Source: an uncultured Alphaproteobacteria bacterium (lineage in GTDB: Bacteria > Pseudomonadota > Alphaproteobacteria > GCA-2731375). From it: 64,000 bases of DNA. Below, one piece after another: positions 7,948 to 18,255 of this stretch (position 1 is its first letter; every line of letters starts with the position of its first letter). The notes beneath the pieces were generated by a model. It made no database searches and was not told where the DNA came from. It saw nothing but the letters and a program-made list of their open reading frames with translations. Both the position numbers and the translations under genes were made by a program. The stretch is taken from positions 1 through 64,000 of the forward strand of contig CATOSZ010000003.1 of assembly GCA_951812805.1 (NCBI GenBank). Direction: 5' to 3'.

Positions 7948-8403
7948 ATGGTTCGACTGAACAAGCTGACCGACTACGGTGTGGTGCTGCTGGTGCAGCT
8001 GGCCCGCCAACGCGACGAGCGAATGAACGCGAGCGAGATCGCCCGCCTCTCCGGCGTGCCGGCGCCCACCGTCGCCAAGCTGCTGAAACAACTGACGGGA
8101 AGCGGTCTGGTCGTCTCCAGCCGGGGGGCGGTCGGCGGCTATGCCCTCGCGCGCCCGGCGGCCGAGATCACGGTCGCCAGCATCATCGACGCGCTGGAAG
8201 GGCCGATCACGCTGGCGGCCTGCGTCGACGGCTCGGTCGAGAGCTGCGAGGTCGAGAGCCTTTGCCCCATGCGCGGCAACTGGAACCCGGTCAACCAGGT
8301 GATCCGCCGCGCCCTCGAGGACGTGAGCCTCGAGGAAATGGCGGCACCCGTCATCCCGGTGCTGCCGACGACGGCGGGCGCCGATCGCCGGCCGGCGCAT
8401 TGA
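7948..8403 (+). CDS. Rrf2-family (IscR-like) iron-sulfur regulator of the SUF operon
   Basis: The 151-residue protein begins with the Rrf2 winged helix ([13 protein letters not shown], then [23 protein letters not shown] and the wing GGYALARP). Three cysteines, C92, C100 and C106, lie where IscR holds its [2Fe-2S] cluster, with spacing C-x7-C-x5-C. This matches the SUF-system regulator type (TIGR02944-like). It probably senses cluster sufficiency and represses the genes downstream. It starts the operon, 40 bases before sufB, and a palindrome lies in its own promoter region. Confidence 0.87.
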   Translation: MVRLNKLTDYGVVLLVQLARQRDERMNASEIARLSGVPAPTVAKLLKQLTGSGLVVSSRGAVGGYALARPAAEITVASIIDALEGPITLAACVDGSVESCEVESLCPMRGNWNPVNQVIRRALEDVSLEEMAAPVIPVLPTTAGADRRPAH

Positions 8404-8443
8404 GCCCCGATTACCAAACCGTTCCTGGGGGAGTGGAAGAGAC

Positions 8444-9901
<1,458 letters not shown>

Positions 9902-9936
9902 GGCCGGCGCGTCCCGCTACAAGAAGGTTCGACGAT

Positions 9937-10689
9937 ATGTTGGTCATCGAAAACTTGCACGTCTCCGTCGGCGACAAGCCGGTCCTGCGGGGCATCGATC
10001 TTGAAATCGCCGCCGGCGAGGTGCACGCCATCATGGGGCCGAACGGCTCCGGCAAGAGCACGCTCTCCTATGTGCTGGCCGGGCGGGAGGGCTACGAGGT
10101 GACGGCGGGCCGCGCCCTCTTCGAGGGCCGCGACCTGCTGGCGCAGGCGCCGGAAGAACGCGCGGCCGACGGCCTGTTCCTCGCCTTCCAGTATCCCGTC
10201 GAGCTGCCGGGCGTCACCAACATGAACTTCCTGAAAGAATCGGTGAACGCGGTCCGCGCCAAGCGGGACGAGGGCCCGCTCGACGCCATGCAGTTTCTCA
10301 AGCACGTCCGCGCCAAGACCAGCCAGCTCGCCATCACCGACGAGATGCTGCGCCGCGCCGTCAACGTCGGCTTTTCCGGCGGCGAGAAGAAGCGCAACGA
10401 GGTCCTGCAAATGGCGGTGCTGGAGCCGAAGCTCGCCGTCCTGGACGAGACCGACAGCGGCCTCGACATCGATGCGCTGAAGATCGTGTCCGAGGGCGTC
10501 AACGCGCTGCGCTCGCCGGAACGCTCGATGCTGGTGATCACCCATTACCAGCGGCTGCTGAACCACATCGTCCCCGACCGGGTGCATGTGTTGGCGCACG
10601 GCCGCATCGTCGACAGCGGCGGACGGGAGTTGGCGGAGAAGCTGGAGGCGTCCGGTTACGCCGACTACGAAGCGACCGAGGCGGCGTGA
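9937..10689 (+). CDS. sufC: Fe-S cluster assembly ATPase SufC
   Basis: The 250-residue ABC-type ATPase has Walker A GPNGSGKST (from residue 34), the SufC signature FSGGEKKRNE, Walker B LAVLDETDSGLDID and the switch His in VITHYQRLL. SufC dimerises with SufB and SufD and powers cluster assembly. The start ATG at 9937 follows AAGAAGG. The last base of its stop codon is the first base of the sufD start (TGATG at 10687-10691), indicating translational coupling. Confidence 0.95.
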   Translation: MLVIENLHVSVGDKPVLRGIDLEIAAGEVHAIMGPNGSGKSTLSYVLAGREGYEVTAGRALFEGRDLLAQAPEERAADGLFLAFQYPVELPGVTNMNFLKESVNAVRAKRDEGPLDAMQFLKHVRAKTSQLAITDEMLRRAVNVGFSGGEKKRNEVLQMAVLEPKLAVLDETDSGLDIDALKIVSEGVNALRSPERSMLVITHYQRLLNHIVPDRVHVLAHGRIVDSGGRELAEKLEASGYADYEATEAA

Positions 10690-12014
10690 TGGCAACCTCT
10701 ACCCGCAATTTCCGCAGCCCCGAGCCGCTGGCGCCGGCCACCGCCTGGCTCGGCGACGGCGAGGCGGCCTGGGCCGCCGGCCTGCGAACCGCGGCGCGTG
10801 CCCGCCTGGCCGCCCACGGCCTGCCGACCGCCAAGGCGGAGACCTGGCGCCATACCAACCTCAACCGGCTGCTCGCCCTGGCGCCGGCACCCGAGGCACC
10901 GGGCGGCACGCCGGCGCTGGATCACGCGCCGGGCCTGCTGGCGGGCGAAGCGGTGGCGGCGCGGCTGGTCTTCGTCGACGGCCGGCTCAACCCCGCGCTC
11001 TCGCAGCTCGACGAGCTGCCGGCGGGGCTGGAGATCCGCCCGCTCGCCGCCGTGCTCGGCGACGGCCAGGCGCCCGAGGCGCTGGCGCAGGAGGACGCGA
11101 CCCGGCCGTTCCACGACCTCGCCACCGCGTTGATGAGCGACGGCATGGTCCTCGAACTCAGCCCCGGCACCGTGCTCGAGCGGCCGATCGAATGCGTGCA
11201 CATCGCGCTCGCCGACGAGGGCGCCAAGGCGCACCACCTGCGTCACCTGATCCGTCTCGGCGCGGAGAGCGCGGCCGACATCGTCGAGTCCCGGCTGACG
11301 CTCGGCACCGGCGCCACCCTGGTGAACGAGAGCACGAGCATCGACCTGGCGGCGGGCGCACATTTGTCGCTCACCCGGCTCTATGAAGGCGGCGCCGAAG
11401 ACCATGGCATCCGCCAGAGCTTTGCCCGCCTCGACAAGGGCGCACGGCTGGAGGCCTTCGTGGCCCTGCTCGGCGGTGCCCTGAACCGCGAGGAGATCGT
11501 CGCCGAAGTCGTCGGGGAGACCGCGAGCTGCGACCTCGCCGGCGTCTACCTGCTGGCCGGGCGGCAGCATGGCGACGTCATCACCGAAGTCACCCACGCG
11601 GTGCCCGACACGACGAGCAACCAGGTCTTCAAGGGCGTGCTCGACGACCGGGCGCAGGCGGTCTTCCAGGGCCGGGTCACCGTCGCCCCCGGCGCCCAGG
11701 GCACCGACGGCCGGCAGCTGAACAAGACATTGCTGCTGTCCGACGAGGCCGAGATCGACACCAAGCCAGAGCTGGAGATCTACGCCGACGACGTGAAGTG
11801 CGCCCACGGCGCCACCACGGGCGCGCTCGACGAAGACGCGCTGTTCTATCTCCGCGCCCGCGGCATCCCGCTCGCGCGCGCACGCCATTTGCTGGTCGAG
11901 GCGTTCTTGACCGATGCGCTGGAGGGCGTGACGTCGGCGCCGCTTCGCGAGGCCCTGGCGGCGCGGATCCAGGCGTGGTCCGCCCCAGAGGACGCCAAGG
12001 GGGAGGAGGCGTGA
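10689..12014 (+). CDS. sufD: Fe-S cluster assembly protein SufD
   Basis: The 441-residue protein is the SufB paralogue SufD. Recognisable parts are KAETWRHTNL near the N-terminus, the beta-helix core, and the C-terminal CAHGATTGALDEDALFYLRARGI typical of SufD, which includes the conserved His of the SufB-SufD interface. It forms SufBC2D and is needed for iron acquisition. It overlaps sufC by one base and sufS by one base, both as TGATG. Confidence 0.93.
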   Translation: MATSTRNFRSPEPLAPATAWLGDGEAAWAAGLRTAARARLAAHGLPTAKAETWRHTNLNRLLALAPAPEAPGGTPALDHAPGLLAGEAVAARLVFVDGRLNPALSQLDELPAGLEIRPLAAVLGDGQAPEALAQEDATRPFHDLATALMSDGMVLELSPGTVLERPIECVHIALADEGAKAHHLRHLIRLGAESAADIVESRLTLGTGATLVNESTSIDLAAGAHLSLTRLYEGGAEDHGIRQSFARLDKGARLEAFVALLGGALNREEIVAEVVGETASCDLAGVYLLAGRQHGDVITEVTHAVPDTTSNQVFKGVLDDRAQAVFQGRVTVAPGAQGTDGRQLNKTLLLSDEAEIDTKPELEIYADDVKCAHGATTGALDEDALFYLRARGIPLARARHLLVEAFLTDALEGVTSAPLREALAARIQAWSAPEDAKGEEA

Positions 12015-13285
12015 TGAACGACACCGCCCAGACCCGGGTCGCGGCCAGCGGCCACAACTCCGAGGCCGGGCTCGACATCGCCGCGGTCCGACGCGACTTT
12101 CCGATCCTCGCCAAGGAAGTCTACGGCCGGCCACTGGTCTATTTCGATTCCGGCGCCAGCGCCCAAAAGCCCCAGGTCGTCATCGACACCATCACCCAGG
12201 TGATGGCGGAGGAATATTCCAACATCCACCGCGGCGTTCACTACCTGAGCCAGCTCTCCACGACCCGCTACGACGCGGTGCGCGGCACGGTGCAACGCTT
12301 CATGAACGCCGGGCGGGAAGAGGAAATCGTCTTCACCCACGGCGCCACCGAGGGCATCAACCTGGTCGCCCAAAGCTGGGGGCGAAACGTCCTGCGCGAA
12401 GGTGACGAGGTCATCGTCTCGGTGATGGAGCATCACGCCAACATCGTGCCTTGGCAGTTGCTGCGCGACCAGATCGGCATCGTCATCAAAGTCGCGCCGA
12501 TGGACGACGACGGCAACTTCCTCATCGACGAGTTCGAAAAGCTGCTGGGCCCGCGCACGCGCCTGGTCGCGGTCGCGCACGTCTCCAACGTGCTCGGCAC
12601 CGTGCTGCCGGTGAAGGAGATCGCCCGCCTCGCCCACGCCCACGACGCGCTGGTGCTGCTGGACGGCTGCCAGGGCATCACCCACCTGCCGATCGACGTG
12701 CAGGACATCGACTGCGATTTCTACGTCTGGGCGCCGCACAAGCTCTATGGGCCGGGCGGCGTCGGCGTGCTCTATGGCAAGCACGACCTGCTGTCGTCGA
12801 TGCCGCCCTACCAGGGCGGCGGCAGCATGATCCAGCGGGTGACCTTCGAGGAGACGACCTATCTGCCGCCGCCCGGCCGCTTCGAGGCCGGCACGGTGGC
12901 GATCCCCGAAACCATCGCGCTCGGCGCCGCGGTCGACTATGTCGATGGCCTGGGCATGGCCAACATCGAGGCGCACGAACTCGACGTGCTGGCCTATGCG
13001 CACGAGCGGCTGGCCGAGGTGCCGGGCTTCACCATGTACGGCCGGGCCGAGGAGAAATCGGCCATCGTCTCGTTCACCCTGGAGGGTGTGCACGCGCACG
13101 ACATCGGCACCATCGTCGACCGGGCGGGTGTCGCGGTGCGCGTCGGCCACCACTGCGCGCAGCCGCTGATGGACCGCCTCGGCGTGGCGGCGACGGTGCG
13201 CGCCTCCTTCGGCCTCTACAACACGAAGGACGAGGTCGACGCCCTGGCCGAGGCGCTCACCGGTGTGAAGGAGATCTTTGGCTGA
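12014..13285 (+). CDS. sufS: Cysteine desulfurase SufS (class II NifS-like)
   Basis: The 423-residue PLP enzyme removes sulfur from cysteine for cluster assembly. The PLP-binding lysine is K243 in PHKLYGPGGVGVLYGK, the catalytic cysteine is C381 in VGHHCAQPLM, and THGATEGINLVA and EHHANIVPWQ mark the PLP pocket. Two positions are unusual: AP replaces the common SG or TG before HK, and the Asp-containing strand reads LLDGCQG where most homologues have DGAQ or DGSQ. It is coupled to sufD and to the scaffold gene by TGATG overlaps. Confidence 0.93.
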   Translation: MNDTAQTRVAASGHNSEAGLDIAAVRRDFPILAKEVYGRPLVYFDSGASAQKPQVVIDTITQVMAEEYSNIHRGVHYLSQLSTTRYDAVRGTVQRFMNAGREEEIVFTHGATEGINLVAQSWGRNVLREGDEVIVSVMEHHANIVPWQLLRDQIGIVIKVAPMDDDGNFLIDEFEKLLGPRTRLVAVAHVSNVLGTVLPVKEIARLAHAHDALVLLDGCQGITHLPIDVQDIDCDFYVWAPHKLYGPGGVGVLYGKHDLLSSMPPYQGGGSMIQRVTFEETTYLPPPGRFEAGTVAIPETIALGAAVDYVDGLGMANIEAHELDVLAYAHERLAEVPGFTMYGRAEEKSAIVSFTLEGVHAHDIGTIVDRAGVAVRVGHHCAQPLMDRLGVAATVRASFGLYNTKDEVDALAEALTGVKEIFG

Positions 13286-13755
13286 TGTTCGACGAGTTGC
13301 GTGAGCTCTACCAGGAAGTGATCCTGGACCATGGCCGCAACCCCCGGAACCACCGGGAGCCGGAGGACGCCAGCCATTCCGCGCGCGGCGACAACCCGGT
13401 CTGCGGCGATCGCATCACCGTCTACCTGAAGCTCGATTCCGACGAACGCATCGCCGACGCCGCCTTCATCGGCCGGGGCTGCGCGATCAGCCAGGCCTCG
13501 GCCTCGATGATGACGGAGATCGTACAGGGCAAGACGGTCGCGGAGGCGCGCCGACTGTTCGACAGCTTCCACGAGATGTGCACCCGGGACGACTATGACG
13601 CGGGCACCCAGGACGCGGCCGACCAGGAGGCGCTGGAGCGCCTGCAGGTGATGGCGGGCGTGCGCGAATTTCCGATGCGGGTGAAGTGCGCGACGCTCGC
13701 CTGGCACACGATGAATGCCGCCGTCGAGGGCGGCGAAGCGGCGACGACGGAATAG
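13285..13755 (+). CDS. SufU-type iron-sulfur scaffold or sulfur-transfer protein
   Basis: The 156-residue IscU-fold protein has the three conserved cysteines C40 (NPVCGDR), C66 (GRGCAISQASASMM) and C135 (RVKCATLAW). The extra stretch between the second and third cysteine is longer than in IscU, as in SufU. In Bacillus SufU accepts persulfide sulfur from SufS through a zinc-bound site; the Asp after C40 (D42) is the fourth ligand there. Having it directly after sufS with an overlapping start fits such a pairing, rather than a SufE partner. Confidence 0.88.
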   Translation: MFDELRELYQEVILDHGRNPRNHREPEDASHSARGDNPVCGDRITVYLKLDSDERIADAAFIGRGCAISQASASMMTEIVQGKTVAEARRLFDSFHEMCTRDDYDAGTQDAADQEALERLQVMAGVREFPMRVKCATLAWHTMNAAVEGGEAATTE

Positions 13756-13783
13756 TGGCGGGATCGAGGGGAACCGAAAAGCG

Positions 13784-14191
13784 ATGATGTACCACGACAG
13801 CTTAATGTTCGAAGGCTTCGAGGGTGTTCCGGAACTGGACGGCGACGGCTGCGCTCGCGCGGTGGGCCCCTTGGAGGCCGGCGGCCAGGTCGCCAGCCTG
13901 GAAACGGTGATCGACGCGGCCAAGACCGTCTACGACCCGGAAATTCCGGTGAACATTTATGAACTCGGCTTGATCTACGATCTGGACATCGAGCCGTCGG
14001 GCCGGGTCTGCACGACCATGACCTTGACCGCGCCCGGCTGTCCGGTGGCGGGCGTCCTGCCCGGCAAGCTGGCGCAGACCATCGCCGAAGTCGACGGTGT
14101 CGGCGAGGTCGAGGTCCGCCTGACCTGGGATCCGCCTTGGGAGATGTCGATGATGTCCGAAGCGGCCAGGGTCGAACTGAACATGTTTTGA
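13784..14191 (+). CDS. SufT-like MIP18/DUF59 protein
   Basis: The 135-residue protein has the DUF59 core: VYDPEIPVNIYELGLIYDL, then TMTLTAPGCPVAGVLP with the conserved Cys, and VRLTWDPPWEMSMMSEAAR. DUF59 proteins act in maturation of Fe-S proteins, for example SufT. The N-terminal 45 residues are a variable acidic extension. ATG is doubled at 13784 and 13787 after GAGGGGAA; either is possible. It lies within the SUF operon between the scaffold and the A-type carrier genes. Confidence 0.87.
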   Translation: MMYHDSLMFEGFEGVPELDGDGCARAVGPLEAGGQVASLETVIDAAKTVYDPEIPVNIYELGLIYDLDIEPSGRVCTTMTLTAPGCPVAGVLPGKLAQTIAEVDGVGEVEVRLTWDPPWEMSMMSEAARVELNMF

Positions 14192-14214
14192 GGCTCCACA
14201 GACGAGGAGTGGTG

Positions 14215-14565
14215 ATGATGAATCTCGGACCGGTGTTGAATGTGACCGACGCGGCGGCGACCCGCGTGAAGGAACTGGTGGAGCGCGGCGAGGACAATGT
14301 CGTCGGCCTGCGTGTCGGCGTGAGGACGGGCGGCTGCTCCGGCCTGATGTACCAGGTGGAGTATGCCCAGGAGGTCAAGCCCTTCGAGGAGACGATCGAG
14401 ACTGGCGGGGTCAAGGTCTTCGTCGACCCGACGGCGCTGATGTATCTGATCGGCGCCGAAATGGACTTCCGCGAGAGCAAGTTCGAAAGCGGCTTCGTCT
14501 TCAACAATCCGAACGAGACGGATCGCTGCGGCTGCGGCGAGAGTTTCACGATCCAGCACGATTGA
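14215..14565 (+). CDS. sufA: A-type Fe-S carrier (HesB/IscA/SufA family)
   Basis: The 116-residue protein has the three cysteines of A-type carriers: C41 in RTGGCSGLMY, and C105 and C107 in DRCGCGESF at the C-terminus. It delivers clusters from SufBCD to target proteins. ATG codons at 14215 and 14218 both follow GAGGAG at 14204-14209, and the better spacing favours 14218. It is the last assembly gene of the operon; an SDR gene starts 7 bases after it. Confidence 0.9.
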   Translation: MMNLGPVLNVTDAAATRVKELVERGEDNVVGLRVGVRTGGCSGLMYQVEYAQEVKPFEETIETGGVKVFVDPTALMYLIGAEMDFRESKFESGFVFNNPNETDRCGCGESFTIQHD

Positions 14566-14572
14566 GGACGTC

Positions 14573-15367
14573 ATGACGGCCGACGCCTTCGACGTCACCG
14601 GGCGCAAGGTCCTGGTCACCGGGGCCGGGCGCGGCATCGGCAAGGGCATCGCCCGGGTCCTGGCCGAGGCGGGCGCGGACGTCGCCATCAACGCGCTGAC
14701 GGAAACCCACGTCGTCCCCCTCGCGGCCGAGATTGCCGAGGCGAGCGGGCGCACCGTCGTCCCCGTCGTCGGCGACATCACGGCGACAGCGGGAGCGGAG
14801 CGGGTCGTCGCGGCCGGAATCGAGGCGCTCGGCGCCATCGACGTGCTGGTCAACGGGCTCGGCGATTCCCTGCGAAAATCTCTCGTCGGCCTGCCGGGCA
14901 GCGAGAACGCGGGCGCGCCGATCTCGGATGCCGACCTCGACTTCGTCCTCGACATCAACCTGCGCGAGGCGTTGCTCTGCACCCGGGCGGTCGGGCCGCA
15001 CATGCTGGCGCGCGGCAGCGGCAAGATCATCAACGTCTCCTCCTGGACGGGCAAGCAGGGCGGTGGGGAGATGGTGCTCTACACGGCGGCGAAGGCCGCG
15101 CTCGACGGCTTCACCCGCGCGCAGGCCCTGGAATGGGCGCCGCACGGCATCCAGGTAAACGGCATCGCCCCCGGCCTCTTCCCCGACGCCGCCACCGTCG
15201 GCGAGGACGGCGTGCAACGGACGGAAGAGCGCGCCCTCCGCCTCGTCCCCCTCGCCCGCCCGGGCCGGCTGGAGGAATGCGGCTACCTCACCCTCTACCT
15301 CGCCTTCGCCGCCTCGGACTACATGACCGGGCAGACGCTGACGCTCGATGGCGGGATGAGTCTTTAG
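14573..15367 (+). CDS. SDR-family oxidoreductase
   Basis: The 264-residue protein has the classical SDR layout: the NAD(P)-binding TGAGRGIGKG (residues about 17-26), a modified NAG motif reading NGLGD, the catalytic Ser in NVSSW, and the pair Y-x-x-x-K in LYTAAKAAL. The C-terminal DGGMSL is typical. The substrate is unknown. It starts only 7 bases after the sufA-like gene, so it may be expressed with the SUF operon, although it has no obvious role in cluster assembly. Confidence 0.85.
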   Translation: MTADAFDVTGRKVLVTGAGRGIGKGIARVLAEAGADVAINALTETHVVPLAAEIAEASGRTVVPVVGDITATAGAERVVAAGIEALGAIDVLVNGLGDSLRKSLVGLPGSENAGAPISDADLDFVLDINLREALLCTRAVGPHMLARGSGKIINVSSWTGKQGGGEMVLYTAAKAALDGFTRAQALEWAPHGIQVNGIAPGLFPDAATVGEDGVQRTEERALRLVPLARPGRLEECGYLTLYLAFAASDYMTGQTLTLDGGMSL

Positions 15368-15405
15368 GCGGCGCATAACCCGTCGGGTCGTTCGGCCCCG
15401 GCCCG

Positions 15406-18255
15406 TTACATGAAGGCCCGCTTGCCGGGCTTCTCCAAAACGGCGGTGAGCTTCTCCATGAGCTCGTCATGGCTCAAGGGAAGTTCGTCCTCGGGAATTT
15501 CCAGACGGCGCGCGGTTTCGATAGCGCCGACAAAGGGGCGGAGCCGTCCGCGTGCACCGGCCCAGACGAGGCCCCAAAGAAGATCACGAACCTGATGACG
15601 CAGGCGCTGACGGAGCAAGTCATGCGGCCGATGCGCAATATCCAGGCACATGGCGATCTCCACCGGCGAAAGACCACAGTCGGGCCAGGCGCAGTTCTGG
15701 ATCTCATCCAGCAGCCGGTCCGACATGCCGTCGACGTCTTCTCCAGCCTCGGATAGCAACATCAATCCCAGGAAGATTTCCCGATGGCGAAGCCTGCATC
15801 CCAGTCGATATCGGGGCGGTTGCTCATCTGCGCGCGCCATGGTCAACGACTTGACGGCACGTACGAGTTCCAAACGCCGTTCTCGCGTGAGGAGCCCGAG
15901 GTCCAGGGCAAGGCGGGCGGCCTCGACCGTATAGGTCAGGCTGACACGTCCTCCTCGCCAAAGATGGACGGTGTGATCGGCTGAAAGGCGAGCGTTCAGA
16001 CAATTCTCGATATCGGGAAGCCGGCGCGCGACCTCGATAGGTTGATCCGTAGCTTCGAGCCCCCTGACGGCGAGGTGCAGAAGCTCGAAGCGCGGCGGGT
16101 AAATCGGGTTGAGAAAAGTGTATCGCCAGGTGAAATTCCCGGCCAACTTCTTCCCGAGGGCACGTGACGATCGCGCCATGGACGCGTGGACTTGAGGTCG
16201 CCTGTCCGTATTCATGATGCGTCGAACTTCAAGAAACAGCCGCAGTTCCTCTTGGCCCACGTCAGGTCCGGCGACAAGCACAACCACAAGCATGGCGGGC
16301 ATCATTCCCATGAAAATTGAGGCCGACACTGCAGCGTAGATATCAGAATTGTTGAAAAGAGATCCAACGGTATAGCTGGTGAAGATGCCGAATTGCGCCG
16401 CATGCATGAAAAGAAGCACAAGCGCGGCGGTCGAAAGATAGACGACACGAAGAGATCGTTCCGTAAGGTCGGTTCGGCAATGCCACCACAACAGACGCAG
16501 GGTACGAGTTTGAAAATCGCCTCCAAGCGGCCCGAAAGGAACGAAACGACCAAATTTCGGCGGAAGATAGGCGATTAACAACATTCCTAAAATCAAAGGT
16601 ACGAATGAGAAATACAATACCGCCATAGTGACATAAATCATTCTGAGGAAGAAGTTCATCTCGTGTGGAGTTAAGGCGGCAAGAGGCGCGGCGATGATGA
16701 TCATCGCCAGGGGAAACGCGAGTGCGTGACGGGGTCGCAGTACGACCGGCCTCTCGCCCGCCAGTCCAATCCCTTCGGTTCGAGGGCCCGGCGCACCTGC
16801 CGACCAAACCCCCAAGGTCACCAGCACAGAGACAATCGCGGCCACGATCCCAATGCATGCCAGTGCCAACGGGAAATCGACCGTCTCGATGACAGCGTAA
16901 GAGTGGGCCAGCAGAGTAACGGCCGGAGCTACAGCCATCGTCAACGCCGCAACGCTCCCCGCGCCGATCGCGAGCAGCAATAGCGTCGCGTATTCACTGA
17001 TTGCACCAGTAGCTTCCCGTGGACGATGGAACTTCATGGTCTTACCGAAGACGTGTGCCGAAAAACAGATGAATGCAGTAAGCGCCAGCAGAACCGCGTA
17101 AACGACGCCATCTGGTAAACCATCGGATCCGATGAATAGAAGCACGGTAGACGCCAGCACAATTCCGATTTGCACTCCGAATAGGATCGAGATGCCAAAC
17201 CGATGCCCCAGCGAAAGCGGCGCTTCCGGGGTGATCGGCCCCATTACCGCCGCACCAGCCGACGTCGCCGGTCGTATCCGTAGATGGTGAAGGAGGCGCG
17301 CGGCCACGGTCGGATTTCCGGCCGGGGTTTGCAAGTCGTCGACATTGCAGACCGAGTCGACCAATGATCTGTCATCGGAAAGCACTCGCCGGTCCACGGC
17401 AGTCATGGCGAAGATGGCGCGAATGGCGGCGCGTCGCTCTCCTTCGGCCAGGAAAGAATTCAACAGAGGGCGTTGTAAGAGGAAGATGCCGACCGCGACC
17501 AAGGCCACCGGGAGGACAAGTGGGACGCCCCCCGGCGTCAGCATCGCCGTCAACAAGGACAGTCCAGCCATCGCCACCGTTGCCGGGAGAAGGAAGACGA
17601 AACCCTCGGTGAGAGCCTTGGACAGTCGGGCCCGCCGGGTATGGCCATCGACGAATTTCCCCACCTCCCGACGGACGAGAAACCCCAGAGCCGCGCGTCT
17701 CGCCGCATCGCTGGTGCTCTTGGCGTGCCAGCGGTCCACGAAACCATTCGGCACCGCCAGGAACAACCGATGCTTTCCCTGTCGATGCAGGGTGATATCC
17801 GGCCGCATGCCGTCGGTTCGCCGTGCCGTCACACGGTAGGCATCATGCCTTGGCAAACTTCGCAACAACGCCTCGGCTTCGCCGGCAGCATCTTCGAAAT
17901 CACTCGGTAGCGCTCGACGGATCGTGGATGGCGGTCGCCGTCCCCTCGCGTAGGTCCAGACAATCCGTCCAACCGCGGATGCTGCGACGACTGCCCAGCA
18001 AACGGCGAGCCAGACCGAAGATCCTTCACGGCCTTCGGCCAGTTCCTCCAGTAGAGTCCAGGACGCAACAACGACGAACTGGCCGATGGCAAAGATGAGG
18101 ACAAGATTGCCGATGCCCGCCAGGAACCGCCATGGACGAGGACCGAGGTAGGCCGGCGGTCGTGCACGGCCGATAAGCTGCAATCCTCCAAACAGCATGA
18201 AAAGCGCTGCGAGAAGGATAAATGTCGCTTGTACAATTTCTATAACTTCCCACAT
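15406..18255 (-). CDS. Large polytopic membrane protein with degenerate M48-like segment, unknown function
   Basis: The 949-residue protein has about 14-16 hydrophobic segments in three groups (residues about 10-100, 215-262 and 320-650) and a soluble C-terminal region of about 270 residues. Residues 160-205 resemble the run-up to an M48 metallopeptidase active site, but where HExxH is expected the sequence reads R196-E-V-G-K200, so both zinc histidines are lost. The C-terminal region is helical, with repeated WRGG and LDLGLLT-type segments, possibly an alpha/alpha repeat. I do not recognise the family. Base composition is less GC-rich than its neighbours. It is a single-gene minus-strand unit, with its start in AT-richer DNA. 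Confidence 0.6.
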   Translation of the reverse strand: MWEVIEIVQATFILLAALFMLFGGLQLIGRARPPAYLGPRPWRFLAGIGNLVLIFAIGQFVVVASWTLLEELAEGREGSSVWLAVCWAVVAASAVGRIVWTYARGRRPPSTIRRALPSDFEDAAGEAEALLRSLPRHDAYRVTARRTDGMRPDITLHRQGKHRLFLAVPNGFVDRWHAKSTSDAARRAALGFLVRREVGKFVDGHTRRARLSKALTEGFVFLLPATVAMAGLSLLTAMLTPGGVPLVLPVALVAVGIFLLQRPLLNSFLAEGERRAAIRAIFAMTAVDRRVLSDDRSLVDSVCNVDDLQTPAGNPTVAARLLHHLRIRPATSAGAAVMGPITPEAPLSLGHRFGISILFGVQIGIVLASTVLLFIGSDGLPDGVVYAVLLALTAFICFSAHVFGKTMKFHRPREATGAISEYATLLLLAIGAGSVAALTMAVAPAVTLLAHSYAVIETVDFPLALACIGIVAAIVSVLVTLGVWSAGAPGPRTEGIGLAGERPVVLRPRHALAFPLAMIIIAAPLAALTPHEMNFFLRMIYVTMAVLYFSFVPLILGMLLIAYLPPKFGRFVPFGPLGGDFQTRTLRLLWWHCRTDLTERSLRVVYLSTAALVLLFMHAAQFGIFTSYTVGSLFNNSDIYAAVSASIFMGMMPAMLVVVLVAGPDVGQEELRLFLEVRRIMNTDRRPQVHASMARSSRALGKKLAGNFTWRYTFLNPIYPPRFELLHLAVRGLEATDQPIEVARRLPDIENCLNARLSADHTVHLWRGGRVSLTYTVEAARLALDLGLLTRERRLELVRAVKSLTMARADEQPPRYRLGCRLRHREIFLGLMLLSEAGEDVDGMSDRLLDEIQNCAWPDCGLSPVEIAMCLDIAHRPHDLLRQRLRHQVRDLLWGLVWAGARGRLRPFVGAIETARRLEIPEDELPLSHDELMEKLTAVLEKPGKRAFM

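Noticed and set aside
15368-15405. Rho-independent terminator between the SDR gene and the large membrane-protein gene
   Set aside because: The inverted repeat around AACCCGTCGGGTCGTT is imperfect and short, with no T-run on either strand.
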